Positions 16,711-24,228 of a stretch of DNA of 28,999 nt are shown one piece after another. Source of the DNA: an uncultured Oscillospiraceae bacterium. GTDB taxonomy: Bacteria; Bacillota; Clostridia; Oscillospirales; Oscillospiraceae. Where the stretch lies: positions 1 through 28,999 of the forward strand of contig CAKUED010000027.1 in NCBI GenBank assembly GCA_934646005.1. The letters are read 5' to 3'. Below the pieces are notes generated by a model. It had not been told where the DNA came from and searched no databases. It saw nothing but the letters and a program-made list of their open reading frames with translations. The position numbers and the translations under genes are program-made. How positions within the stretch are numbered: position 1 is the first letter of the stretch; every line of letters begins with the position of its first letter.

Positions 16711-17295
16711 CAAAGCCTTCCCCATGTGGGGAAGGTGGCTCGCGCAGCGAGACGGATGAGGAGAAGGGCGGTACGTTCTGAGCGATAGTGCGTTTGCACC
16801 GCACCAAAGCCTCCCTTGTGTAAAGGGAGGTGGCACGGCGAAGCCGTGACGAAAGGATTGTGCGGTAGGCATTTGCAAATTGGAATGCACCAATGCGACC
16901 TCGTACAATCTAACGAGATTGCCGTAGGGGCGGGGTTCTGCCCCTCCCGGCGGTACAACGTCACAAATTTGTCTATACCGATGCGGAACGGGAGATGCTG
17001 CGTGGTTGCCGATTGTCATGCGTTTTTGCCATTGCACTCCGCGCGGGCGGGATAGAACCCCGCCCCTACGCTGATTTGGTAGATTTCACGAGGTCGCCGA
17101 GGGTGCGTGCAAATTCGCAATTGCTTACTGCGCAATCCCTCAGTCAGCCTTCGGCTGACAGCTCCCTTTACACAAGGGAGCCTTACGGGGGTGCATTTTG
17201 GCGGCGCGGTGCAAACGCGCGGCAGCTCAAAAATAAGAACCATTCCCCTCATCAGTCACCTTCGGTGACAGCTTCCCCCCGAGGGGAAGCCTTGG
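16711..17295. repeat. Repeat island 6 (A-B-G | G'-B'-A'), complete nested mirror
   Basis: Modules: A at 16711-16768, B at 16803-16865, G at 16922-16953, G' at 17040-17071, B' at 17130-17184, A' at 17238-17295. Midpoints of all three pairs are at 16994-17003. Length and order nearly equal those of island 5, while the spacer sequences differ. It fills the gap between mutL and miaA; no gene or clear promoter is visible in it. Confidence 0.85.
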
Positions 17296-17331
17296 ACTTC
17301 TGAAAACCTGCCCGAAAGGAGTGAGCACGAA

Positions 17332-18267
17332 ATGGACCGCATCATCTGCGTCGTCGGACCGACGGCGTCGGGGAAAACGGAGCTGGCGCTGCGGCTGGCA
17401 GAGGCGCTTTCGGGCGAGATCGTCTCGTGCGACTCCATGCAGGTCTACCGCCGTATGGACATCGGCACGGCGAAGCCCACTTCGGACGAGCTTGCGCGGG
17501 CGCGGCATCATATGATCGACGTCTGCGAGCCGGACGAGGATTTTTCCGCCGGAAAATATGTGCCCCTGGCGGACGCGTGCGTGCAGGACATTCTGTCGCG
17601 CGGCAAGATCGCCGTCATCGTGGGCGGCACGGGGCTGTATGCCGACAGCCTCATCGCGGGCAGGACCTTTGCGCCTGTGCCGCAGACGGGCGCGCGCGAG
17701 GCATTGCAGGCGCGGCTTGCGTGCGAGGGCGGCGAGGCGCTGCTGCGCGAGCTTTCTCAGGTCGATCCCGAGACGGCGGCGCGGCTGCATCCGGCGGATG
17801 AAAAGCGCATCGTGCGCGCGCTGGAGGTCTATTATGAGACCGGCGAGCCGATCAGCCGCCACAACGAGCGCACGCGCGCCATGCCCGACAAATACGCCCC
17901 CGTCTGGCTGGGGCTGGATTTCGAGAGCCGCGCGGCGCTGTACGAGCGCATCGACCGCCGCGTGGACAAAATGCGCGCGGCGGGGCTGGAGGACGAGGTG
18001 CGCGGGCTGCTGGCATCGGGCGTGCCCGACACCGCCACGTCCATGCAGGCGATCGGCTACAAGGAGCTGGCGGCGGCGCTGCGCGGGGAGTATGCCGTTG
18101 ACGATGCGTTCCGGCTCATCCAGCAGCGCTCGCGCAACTACGCCAAGCGGCAGCTCACATGGTTTCGCCGAAATCCCGATATGCACTGGCTCGTGCGCGG
18201 TGAGGGCGACGACGATGCGTCGATTTTTCGCGCCGCGCGACGGCAAATCCCTTTTTTCGCGGGATGA
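17332..18267 (+). CDS. miaA: tRNA dimethylallyltransferase
   Basis: MiaA transfers a dimethylallyl group to N6 of A37 in tRNAs reading UNN codons, producing the substrate of MiaB (8487-9893). The 311-residue protein has the P-loop GPTASGKT (9-16), the family signature DSMQVYRRMDIGTAKPT, and the later VGGTGLYADSLI and KRQLTWFR motifs. AAGGAG at 17316-17321 lies 10 bases before ATG 17332. It is followed by hfq 45 bp downstream, the miaA-hfq order known from many bacteria. Confidence 0.96.
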   Translation: MDRIICVVGPTASGKTELALRLAEALSGEIVSCDSMQVYRRMDIGTAKPTSDELARARHHMIDVCEPDEDFSAGKYVPLADACVQDILSRGKIAVIVGGTGLYADSLIAGRTFAPVPQTGAREALQARLACEGGEALLRELSQVDPETAARLHPADEKRIVRALEVYYETGEPISRHNERTRAMPDKYAPVWLGLDFESRAALYERIDRRVDKMRAAGLEDEVRGLLASGVPDTATSMQAIGYKELAAALRGEYAVDDAFRLIQQRSRNYAKRQLTWFRRNPDMHWLVRGEGDDDASIFRAARRQIPFFAG

Positions 18268-18312
18268 AAATGGTAAGATATGGGTATCACATACAGAAAA
18301 GGAGCGATCCCC

Positions 18313-18537
18313 ATGGCTTACACAGAAAATTATCAGGATCAGTTTTTGAACCAGACCCGCAAGAACCGCACGCCGCTGACGGTGTTTTTGATGAACGGCT
18401 TTCAGCTTCGCGGCGTCATTACGGGCTTTGACCAGTTTGTGATCGTGCTGCACGCCGACGGCAAGCAGCAGATGATCTATAAGCACGCCGTCTCGACCAT
18501 CACGCCGTCGAGCCCCGTGAAGCTGACGCAGGAGTGA
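18313..18537 (+). CDS. hfq: RNA chaperone Hfq
   Basis: The 74-residue Sm-like protein forms hexameric rings that bind small RNAs and mRNAs. The Sm1 region (TPLTVFLMNGFQLRGVITGF, with FDQF following) and the Sm2 signature YKHAVSTI are clear. AAAGGAG ending at 18304 lies 8 bases before ATG 18313; an in-frame ATG at 18280 lacks a ribosome site and would add 11 atypical residues. It sits 45 bp after miaA and 37 bp before the HlyD-like gene. It lacks the long C-terminal tail of enterobacterial Hfq. Confidence 0.95.
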   Translation: MAYTENYQDQFLNQTRKNRTPLTVFLMNGFQLRGVITGFDQFVIVLHADGKQQMIYKHAVSTITPSSPVKLTQE

Positions 18538-18574
18538 GCGCGCGCGCCGCCCTGCACGAGCCAAAGGAGCAGCC

Positions 18575-19786
18575 ATGAAGCAGGGCAAGCGCTACACAAC
18601 GCTCATATTGTGGATCTTTCTGGCGGCGATCGTGGTGTATCTGGGCTATCACGTCAGCACTTTGCTGCGCGACCCCTATACGACCACGACCGCCATCAAG
18701 TACGAAGCCGGCGCGGGCTATTACGCGACCGGCTTTGTCGTGCGCGATGAGACGCCGATCGCGTCGGATTATGACATCACCGCCATCACCGCCGCCGAGG
18801 GCGCGCGCGTGGCGGCAAACGAGGTTTTGGCGACGGGCTATCTCACCGCCGACGCGCAGGCGCGGCAGACGCGTATCGCGCAGCTCCACGCGCAGATCGA
18901 GCAGCTCGGCTACGCCGGGCAGTACTCGACCTCCGTCGCCGATCAGGCGAAGCTCGACGCCGCCATCAGCAACGCGCTCACGCAGATGACGCGGTATCTT
19001 GCGCGGCGGGACATGAACTCGCTTCAGGACGGCGCGGCGGAGCTGAAGGGCTTGGTGCTGCGGCGCGAGAGCAGCGATTCCGACGCGGAGCTCATCACAC
19101 GGCAGCTTGAAAACGCGCAGACGGAGCTGCAAATTTTGCAGAGCGCCGCCGAGCAGGACACGGCGCAGATCACCGCGCCGAAGGCGGGTTATTTTTCCGC
19201 TGTGGTGGACGGGTACGAGAGCGTCCTCACGCCGGAGGCATTAGAGACGATGACCGTGCGCGAGTTTGACGTGCTCACGCCGGAGGACGTGGGCGAGGCT
19301 TGGGCGGGCAAGCTCATCACGGGCGACCGCTGGTATTTTGTCACGAGCATCCCGGCGGGTGAGCTTGCGGACGTGGAGGCGGGCGACAGCGTGCGCGTGA
19401 CGTTTGCGCGCGATTTTTACGGCGAGATCGCCATGAAGGTCGAGCGCGTGGGGCAGAACGAGGCGGGCTTCCGCCTGCTGGTGCTCTCGTCGCGCGAGTA
19501 TATGCAGAGCGTCACGCTCCTGCGCGAGCAGTCGGCGGACGTGGTGTTCATCCAGTACACGGGGCTGCGCGTGCCGAAGGACGCGGTGTATGTGGACAAA
19601 AGCGGACAGCCGGGCGTGTATATTTTAGAGAGCGCGCGGGCGCGCTGGAAGCCCATTTCGATCCTGCACGACAACGGCGAGAGCTACGTTGCGGAGCTGG
19701 ACAAGACAAAAACAGAAAACCTCTGGCCCGGGGATGAAATTCTCGTGGGCGCGAAAAACTTGTATGACGGAAAGGTCGTGGGGTAA
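18575..19786 (+). CDS. HlyD/membrane-fusion-like protein
   Basis: The 403-residue protein has one N-terminal membrane helix (about 9-27). A biotinyl-lipoyl-like half-motif follows (about 50-95: YYATGFVVRDETPI, AAEGARVAANEVLATG), then a helical segment at about 95-200 rich in Gln/Ala with coiled-coil character, the returning half-motif (ITAPKAGYFSAVVDGYE) and a beta-barrel C-terminal part. This is the layout of HlyD-type adaptor proteins. No transporter partner is nearby. It lies instead between hfq and ylmE, upstream of sepF and divIVA, so an envelope or division role is as likely as efflux. AAAGGAG at 18563-18569 precedes ATG 18575, and its stop overlaps the ylmE start by one base (TAATG). 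Confidence 0.75.
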   Translation: MKQGKRYTTLILWIFLAAIVVYLGYHVSTLLRDPYTTTTAIKYEAGAGYYATGFVVRDETPIASDYDITAITAAEGARVAANEVLATGYLTADAQARQTRIAQLHAQIEQLGYAGQYSTSVADQAKLDAAISNALTQMTRYLARRDMNSLQDGAAELKGLVLRRESSDSDAELITRQLENAQTELQILQSAAEQDTAQITAPKAGYFSAVVDGYESVLTPEALETMTVREFDVLTPEDVGEAWAGKLITGDRWYFVTSIPAGELADVEAGDSVRVTFARDFYGEIAMKVERVGQNEAGFRLLVLSSREYMQSVTLLREQSADVVFIQYTGLRVPKDAVYVDKSGQPGVYILESARARWKPISILHDNGESYVAELDKTKTENLWPGDEILVGAKNLYDGKVVG

Positions 19787-20493
19787 TGGACGCGAAGACG
19801 ATCGCGGAAAACGTTGCACACATTCGGGAAACGATGGCGCGGGCGGCGCGGGATGCCGGACGCGCGCCGGAAGAAGTGAAGCTCTGCGCGGCGACGAAAA
19901 TGAACGACGCGGACGCGGTGCGCGCGGCGATCGCCGCGGGCGTGGACTGCTGCGGCGAAAACCGCGTGCAGGAGCTTCAGCAGAAGCTGCCGCAGGGGGC
20001 GTATGCGGGAAAGCCGCTGCATTTTATCGGGCGGCTGCAAACGAACAAGGTCAAATATCTCGTGGGCACGGTGGACCTGATCGAATCGGTCGATCGCATC
20101 GAGCTGCTGGAGACCATCGACAAGCTGGCGCAAAAGCGCGGCGTGGTGCAGCGCATTTTATTGGAGGTCAACATCGCCGGGCAGGAGAGCAAGGCGGGCT
20201 TTACCGCAGACGAAGCCGCCCAGCTTGCGGCAAAAATGGGAGACTATCCCGGCGTGAAGCTGTGCGGACTCATGGCGATCCCGCCCGTGAGCGAGCATCC
20301 GGGCGATAATCGGATATTTTTTAGACAAATGCGTCAGCTTTTTGTTGACATAAAGGGAAAAACATACGATAATGTAGCCATGGAATGCCTGTCGATGGGC
20401 ATGAGCGACGATTATCCCGACGCCATCGCCGAGGGAAGCACGATGATCCGTGTGGGAACGGCGATTTTCGGTGCGCGTCATAGCGTCAGATGA
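19786..20493 (+). CDS. ylmE: YggS/YlmE family pyridoxal-phosphate homeostasis protein
   Basis: The 235-residue PLP-binding protein (YggS, YlmE, PROSC) has the alanine-racemase-like barrel fold and controls free PLP rather than catalysing a known reaction. K38 in CAATKMND is the expected PLP lysine. Other family motifs are GENRVQEL, FIGRLQTNK, LMAIPP, SMGMSDD and STMIRVGTAIFG. It is translationally coupled to the upstream gene through TAATG. In Bacillus ylmE sits just upstream of sepF, as here, though about 300 bp of repeat sequence now intervenes. It fits functionally with the vitamin B6 divergon at 22708-25617. Confidence 0.93.
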   Translation: MDAKTIAENVAHIRETMARAARDAGRAPEEVKLCAATKMNDADAVRAAIAAGVDCCGENRVQELQQKLPQGAYAGKPLHFIGRLQTNKVKYLVGTVDLIESVDRIELLETIDKLAQKRGVVQRILLEVNIAGQESKAGFTADEAAQLAAKMGDYPGVKLCGLMAIPPVSEHPGDNRIFFRQMRQLFVDIKGKTYDNVAMECLSMGMSDDYPDAIAEGSTMIRVGTAIFGARHSVR

Positions 20494-20523
20494 CAAGGGA
20501 ACGCGCGGTTTTTCGCGGGGCAA

Positions 20524-20730
20524 AACACCGCCTGGCGGCGTTATCCTCGTTGGCGGGCGTCAGCCCGCCTGCCTCGTCTGTCTTGCCAGCCGTTGTTTAT
20601 CCTCCGCGAAAAACTCCGAAGGACTTGTCGGCTGGTTTGGGGCGTCGCCTGCAAGGCAGAGGACGCAGGCTTGCGGTCGCAAGTCAAGGACGATAACGCA
20701 GCAGACGGCGTTCCAAACCAGCCGACAAGC
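20524..20730. repeat. Inverted-repeat element between ylmE and sepF
   Basis: CTTGTCGGCTGGTTTGG at 20624-20640 is repeated as its exact reverse complement at 20713-20729, with 72 bp between. An outer, less perfect inverted pair is GCGTTATC at 20538-20545 with GATAACGC at 20692-20699. GGCGGGCGTCAGCCCGCC near 20552-20569 is a further hairpin. It belongs to none of the A/B/G/D/T families. No gene is seen between 20494 and 20789. Confidence 0.7.
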
Positions 20731-20789
20731 GTGCGTACCCTTATCAACTGACGCTTAACACCTGATTAGGAATACTGGAGGAAACCATC

Positions 20790-21299
20790 ATGGGATTCAT
20801 GGATGAACTGAAAAAGCTGGCGAAGCCGTACAGCGAGGACGACGAATTTGACGATTTCGACGAGGACGTCAAGCCCGCCCGCTCCTCCCGCCGCAGCGCG
20901 TCCAGCGCCGCGAGCTCGGCAGCGCCGTCGTCTTTTTCCGACTTTGATACGTCGGATCTGGGTCAGACTCCGTCTGCCCGCCGCACGCCCGGCGGCAGCA
21001 AGGTCGTGAACATCCACACCACCGCGCAGATGCAGGTGGTTCTGGTCAAGCCCGACCGCTTTGATAACGTGTCCGACATCGCCGACCATCTGCGCAGCAA
21101 GCACGCGGTCGTGCTCAATCTGGAGGCGACGAACAAGGACGTCGCGCGGCGGCTGGTCGATTTTCTGTCCGGCTGCGCCTACGCGCTCGACGGCAAGATC
21201 AAAAAGATCGCCATCAGCACCTACATCATCACGCCCTACAACGTGGACATCGTGGGCGATCTGATCGACGAGCTGGAGAACAGCGGGCTGTATCTGTAA
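20790..21299 (+). CDS. sepF: Cell division protein SepF
   Basis: SepF anchors FtsZ to the membrane and organises the septum in Gram-positives and cyanobacteria. The 169-residue protein has an N-terminal amphipathic-helix-like start (MGFMDELKKLAK), an acidic then Ser/Ala/Arg-rich linker to about residue 70, and the conserved globular DUF552 domain (VVNIHTTAQMQVVLVKP; VVLNLEATNKDVARRLVDFL; GCAYALDGKIKKI; TYIITPYNVDI). TGGAGG at 20776-20781 precedes ATG 20790 by 8 bases. divIVA follows 27 bp downstream. Genes ylmG and ylmH, usual between sepF and divIVA in Bacillus, are missing here. Confidence 0.95.
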   Translation: MGFMDELKKLAKPYSEDDEFDDFDEDVKPARSSRRSASSAASSAAPSSFSDFDTSDLGQTPSARRTPGGSKVVNIHTTAQMQVVLVKPDRFDNVSDIADHLRSKHAVVLNLEATNKDVARRLVDFLSGCAYALDGKIKKIAISTYIITPYNVDIVGDLIDELENSGLYL

Positions 21300-21326
21300 G
21301 CAGACCATTGTCCAGGAGGAATATCA

Positions 21327-22037
21327 ATGTTTACACCGCAGGAAATTCAGGAGCAGACGTTCTCCAAGGCGGTCTTCGGCGGCTACGATATGCAGCAGGT
21401 CGATGCGTTTCTTGAACCGCTGACGGACGATTATATCGCCCTGTATAAAGAAAATGACACCCTGCGCGCCAAGCTGCGCGTGCTGGTGGAAAAATTTGAG
21501 GAGCTGCGCCAGCAGCAGTCCGGCGCGCAGCAGGCGCTGGCGGCGGCGCAGCAGAGGTGCGACCAGATGGTCGCCGAGGCGGAGCGCAAGTGCGCCGCGA
21601 TGCTGCAAAACGCCGAGCAGACCTCGCTGGACTCTCAGCTCGCCGAGGAGCAGGAGCGCCTGCGCTGCGCGCGGCAGACGGCGCTGAACTTCATCGACGT
21701 GATCGAGCAGGACATCCGCGGGCATCTGGACCTGTTGGAGACGCTCAAAAACCGCGACCTCAGGCAGGAGGCTGCCGTCGAGCAGCCGCAGCCGGAAAAG
21801 CCCGCGCACGAAAAGCCCTATGACTGGCAGGCGCACGAGCCGGCTGCCCCCGCCGCCCCGGCGGAGTCGGCGCAGGAGATCGCCAGCGAAATTTCGGAGA
21901 ATCTGGAAAAGCTGGTCGGTCCGGACGATACCAAACCCGCCCCCGCCCCCGCCGCCCCCTCGCACCCCGAAAGCGCCACGATCAAATTCACCGATCTGAA
22001 ATTCGGCAAGAATTACGACCCCACGTCGGGGAATTGA
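21327..22037 (+). CDS. divIVA: DivIVA domain-containing protein
   Basis: The 236-residue protein begins with the DivIVA N-domain (FTPQEIQEQTFSKAVFGGYD, then QQVDAFLEPLTDDYIAL), which senses curved membrane at septa and poles. A coiled coil (about 38-130, Gln/Glu/Ala-rich) and a Pro/Ala-rich tail that includes a short helix near 180-195 follow. AGGAGG at 21314-21319 lies 7 bases before ATG 21327. It is cotranscribed with sepF and closed by a clear terminator. The specific division, growth or sporulation role of this paralogue cannot be told. Confidence 0.9.
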   Translation: MFTPQEIQEQTFSKAVFGGYDMQQVDAFLEPLTDDYIALYKENDTLRAKLRVLVEKFEELRQQQSGAQQALAAAQQRCDQMVAEAERKCAAMLQNAEQTSLDSQLAEEQERLRCARQTALNFIDVIEQDIRGHLDLLETLKNRDLRQEAAVEQPQPEKPAHEKPYDWQAHEPAAPAAPAESAQEIASEISENLEKLVGPDDTKPAPAPAAPSHPESATIKFTDLKFGKNYDPTSGN

Positions 22038-22047
22038 ATGAAATGAG

Positions 22048-22083
22048 ACCCCGCCCCTTCTAAACAGAAGGGGCGGGGTTTTG
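22048..22083 (+). terminator. Intrinsic terminator after divIVA
   Basis: ACCCCGCCCCTTCT at 22048-22061 pairs perfectly with 22066-22079 (loop AAAC) and is followed by a TTTT run. It starts 11 bp after the divIVA stop. Confidence 0.9.
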
Positions 22084-22097
22084 CATATTTGGCGATT

Positions 22098-22704
22098 TTC
22101 GTCGTAACGTAGGGGCGGGGCTTGCCCCACCCGCTGTTGCAAGTTTGCACCGCACCAAAGCCCCCCTTGTGTAAAGGGAGCTGTCGCCGAAGGCGACTGA
22201 AGGATTGCGCAGCACAACGTTGCAAACCCGCACACACCATCGGCGATCTCGCAGGATCTAACAAATCTGCGTAGGGGCGGGGTTCTACCCCGCCCGCGCG
22301 GTACAACGCTGCAAGATTGAATGCACCAATGTGAATACGAACGCACCCGTAGGGGCGGACGACCCTGTCCGCCCGGCGGTGCGCACCCGCGAACACAAAC
22401 GCACCGATGCAAATCCGCACAACGTTTGTAGGGGTCGATGCCGCGCTCTCCCCGCACGGGGCACGTTCGTTTTTACGATACGCTGCGGCAAATTTGCGGT
22501 TGCTCCAACGGGCGGACAGGGTCGTCCGCCCCTACAGAGCGTTTTACGGTTTCGCCGATGGCGTGTGCAATTTTGTGATTGCACATTGCCGGGTCGATGT
22601 GGGCATCGACCCCTACGGACATCATGCGAGGTCGCCGTACATCGTGCAGATTTGTAGGTGCATCCTGCGCGGGCGGGGCTTGCCCCTCCCCTGTGTTACG
22701 ACTA
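22098..22704. repeat. Repeat island 7 (L-B-G-D-T | D'-T'-L') with 80-bp period
   Basis: The left edge motif TTCGTCGTAAC is at 22098-22108. It is followed by L at 22107-22135, B at 22155-22213, G at 22270-22301, D at 22349-22379, T at 22428-22455, D' at 22508-22537, T' at 22588-22618 and L' at 22664-22696, and then GTTACGACTA at 22695-22704. Hairpin starts from G onward step by 79, 79, 80, 80 and 76 bp, and orientation flips once, at about 22485. The right edge ends 3 bp from the stop codon of the minus-strand pyridoxamine kinase gene. No gene is seen here. Confidence 0.85.
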
Positions 22705-22707
22705 AGA

Positions 22708-23550
22708 TCATTCGCCCAACCGTTTCATGAGCCACGGCAGCGCCAGCTCAAATTTCACGCCGTACCAATGTTCGGGGTCATCCATGGTTTTTCTAATGCA
22801 CTCCAGCGTGAAATCGGCGGCAAGCCTGGCGGCTTCAAACGCGCTTTGCCCGCGCAGGTACGCGCCGGTGAAGGCGGCGGTGAAGATGTCGCCTGTGCCG
22901 TGGCAGACGCGCTCCACGCGCGCGTGCGTATAGAGCTGAAACGCGTCCGGCGTGCGCACGGCGACGCCTGTGGTCTGATCGTCTCGGCGGACGCCGGTGA
23001 GGACGACCGTTTTCGCGCCGCGCGCGAGCAGTGCGTCGGTCAGCTCCCGCGCATACGCTTCCGCACATACCTTGCGGTACGGCAGCCCCGTCAGCAGCGC
23101 CGCCTCGGTGAGGTTCGGCAGGATCACATCCGCCGAAAACGCCAGCCGCGCCATCGCGGGCACGAGCTCCTCCGGCAGACCCGCATACAAGCGCCCGCCG
23201 TCCGCCATTGCCGGATCGACGATGCGCACGCCGCCCGGCAGCAGCAGGTCCTCCATCAGCGCCAGCACGTCCTCCACCTGCCGGGGGCTGCCGAGATAGC
23301 CGGTGCAGACCGCCGAAAAGCGGATGCCCTCGCGCCTCCAATGCGCGCAGATGGCGGGGATGTCATCGCTCAGGTCGCGGAACGTATAGCCCGAGCCCGC
23401 GAAGCTGCCGCCCGTGTGCGTGGAGAGCACCGCCGTGGGCAGCACCGCCGTCTCCAGACCGCACACGGACAAAATGGGCAGCGCCGCCGTGAGCGAGCAC
23501 TGCCCCACGCAGGAAATATCCTGCACGCTTAAAATACGCCGGTACGCCAT
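22708..23550 (-). CDS. Pyridoxamine/pyridoxal kinase
   Basis: The 280-residue ribokinase-family enzyme (PdxK/PdxY type) phosphorylates B6 vitamers for PLP salvage. It begins YRRILSVQDISCVGQCSLTA; the PTAVLSTHTGG motif (38-48), DPAMAD (112-117) and the catalytic GTGD (218-221, D221 as base) are present. Length and order are typical of the pyridoxamine kinase group of Firmicutes. Its ATG (23550-23548) overlaps the TGA of the upstream ECF S-component gene by one base, and the ribosome site is weak, so translation is probably coupled. The pair faces a PdxR-like regulator, supporting a vitamin B6 role. Confidence 0.92.
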   Translation of the reverse strand: MAYRRILSVQDISCVGQCSLTAALPILSVCGLETAVLPTAVLSTHTGGSFAGSGYTFRDLSDDIPAICAHWRREGIRFSAVCTGYLGSPRQVEDVLALMEDLLLPGGVRIVDPAMADGGRLYAGLPEELVPAMARLAFSADVILPNLTEAALLTGLPYRKVCAEAYARELTDALLARGAKTVVLTGVRRDDQTTGVAVRTPDAFQLYTHARVERVCHGTGDIFTAAFTGAYLRGQSAFEAARLAADFTLECIRKTMDDPEHWYGVKFELALPWLMKRLGE

Positions 23551-24107
23551 CACAGCTTTTTGAGAAGTCCCGCGTTTTTGAGCGCCGGACGCACGGCGGC
23601 GTACAGGATCGGCGCGGCGATGAACGCGGCGACGGCGTTGATGAGCGAGGCGGGGAGCTTGGAGAGCATGGTCGCCCACGTCGTATCCATCGGGTAGCCG
23701 TAGACAAAGCGCTGGTAGATGAATGTTTTGAGCATATACAGCACCACATAGCTCAGCGCGCCCGCGATGCTGCCGAGGACGACGCGCGCGTGCAGCCCCT
23801 TGCCCTCTTTTTTCGGCTGCGCGATCATCACGCACACCCACGCCATGGCAAATTTCGACACGAACGTGATGAGGCAGTTCGCAAGATCGTAGCCGCCGAA
23901 CAGCGCGTCATAGAGCGCCGAGCCGAGACCCGCCGCCAGCCCGCCGAACACGGGACCCAGCAGCATACCCGACAGCAGGCACATCGCGTTGGCAAAGTGC
24001 ACCTTCGAGCCCAGCAGCGGGAAGCGCAGGAACGTGACGACGCAGACGATCGCCGCCATCACGGCGGTAAACGTGATTCTGTAAATACTCTGATTCTCTT
24101 TCTTCAT
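23550..24107 (-). CDS. ECF transporter S component, probable vitamin B6 vitamer uptake
   Basis: The 185-residue, very hydrophobic protein has about six membrane segments and an S-component layout (ITFTAVMAAIVCVVTFL near the start, then AMCLLSGMLLGPVFGGLAAGLGSALYD split over two helices). S components bind a micronutrient and work with a shared EcfA/A'/T energising module, which is not in this window. Coupling to a pyridoxamine kinase gene and the facing PdxR-like regulator suggest pyridoxine, pyridoxal or pyridoxamine as substrate; this is inference from context. GGAGG lies 8 bases before ATG (24107-24105). Confidence 0.88.
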   Translation of the reverse strand: MKKENQSIYRITFTAVMAAIVCVVTFLRFPLLGSKVHFANAMCLLSGMLLGPVFGGLAAGLGSALYDALFGGYDLANCLITFVSKFAMAWVCVMIAQPKKEGKGLHARVVLGSIAGALSYVVLYMLKTFIYQRFVYGYPMDTTWATMLSKLPASLINAVAAFIAAPILYAAVRPALKNAGLLKKL

Positions 24108-24138
24108 GGAAATTTCCTCCCTGTACGCAGGGCATGAC

Positions 24139-24167
24139 TTGACATTCTGCCCCTCTGTGCCTATGAT
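24139..24167 (+). promoter_or_regulatory. Promoter of the PdxR/MocR-like regulator gene
   Basis: TTGACA at 24139-24144 and TATGAT at 24162-24167 are separated by 17 bp. The start would be near 24174, so the palindrome at 24180-24199 would sit just downstream of it, a position suited to autorepression. A second -10-like TATAAT at 24204-24209 has no good -35. Confidence 0.7.
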
Positions 24168-24194
24168 TATAGCGGAAACTGGCATTTTAGAAAT
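24166..24194 (-). promoter_or_regulatory. Promoter of the S-component/kinase operon (weak -35)
   Basis: On the minus strand a perfect TATAAT occupies 24171-24166. At 17-bp spacing the -35 position (24194-24189) reads ATTTCT, far from consensus. It lies inside the palindrome at 24180-24199, as expected for an activator-dependent promoter. Its -10 overlaps the -10 of the divergent promoter. Confidence 0.55.
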
Positions 24195-24199
24195 TGCCA
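24180..24199. promoter_or_regulatory. Candidate operator of the PdxR/MocR-like regulator
   Basis: TGGCA at 24180-24184 and TGCCA at 24195-24199 form a perfect inverted pair spaced by 10 bp, with three further matching inner positions. It lies between the two divergent genes. Binding by the regulator is inferred, not shown. Confidence 0.5.
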
Positions 24200-24228
24200 A
24201 AACTATAATATTTTACAGGGTCAGTTTT

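Noticed and set aside
20730..20789. Promoter for sepF (TTATCA with a weak -10 further on)
   Set aside because: The -10 candidate is poor and the spacing doubtful; not strong enough to list.
22270..22696. Regularly spaced palindromes resembling a CRISPR array
   Set aside because: Units differ in class and orientation, spacers are related to one another rather than unique, and no cas gene is present.
22579..23532. Long plus-strand frame opposite the pyridoxamine kinase gene
   Set aside because: It is an antisense shadow of a GC-rich gene, with Arg/Ala-rich composition and no recognisable domain.
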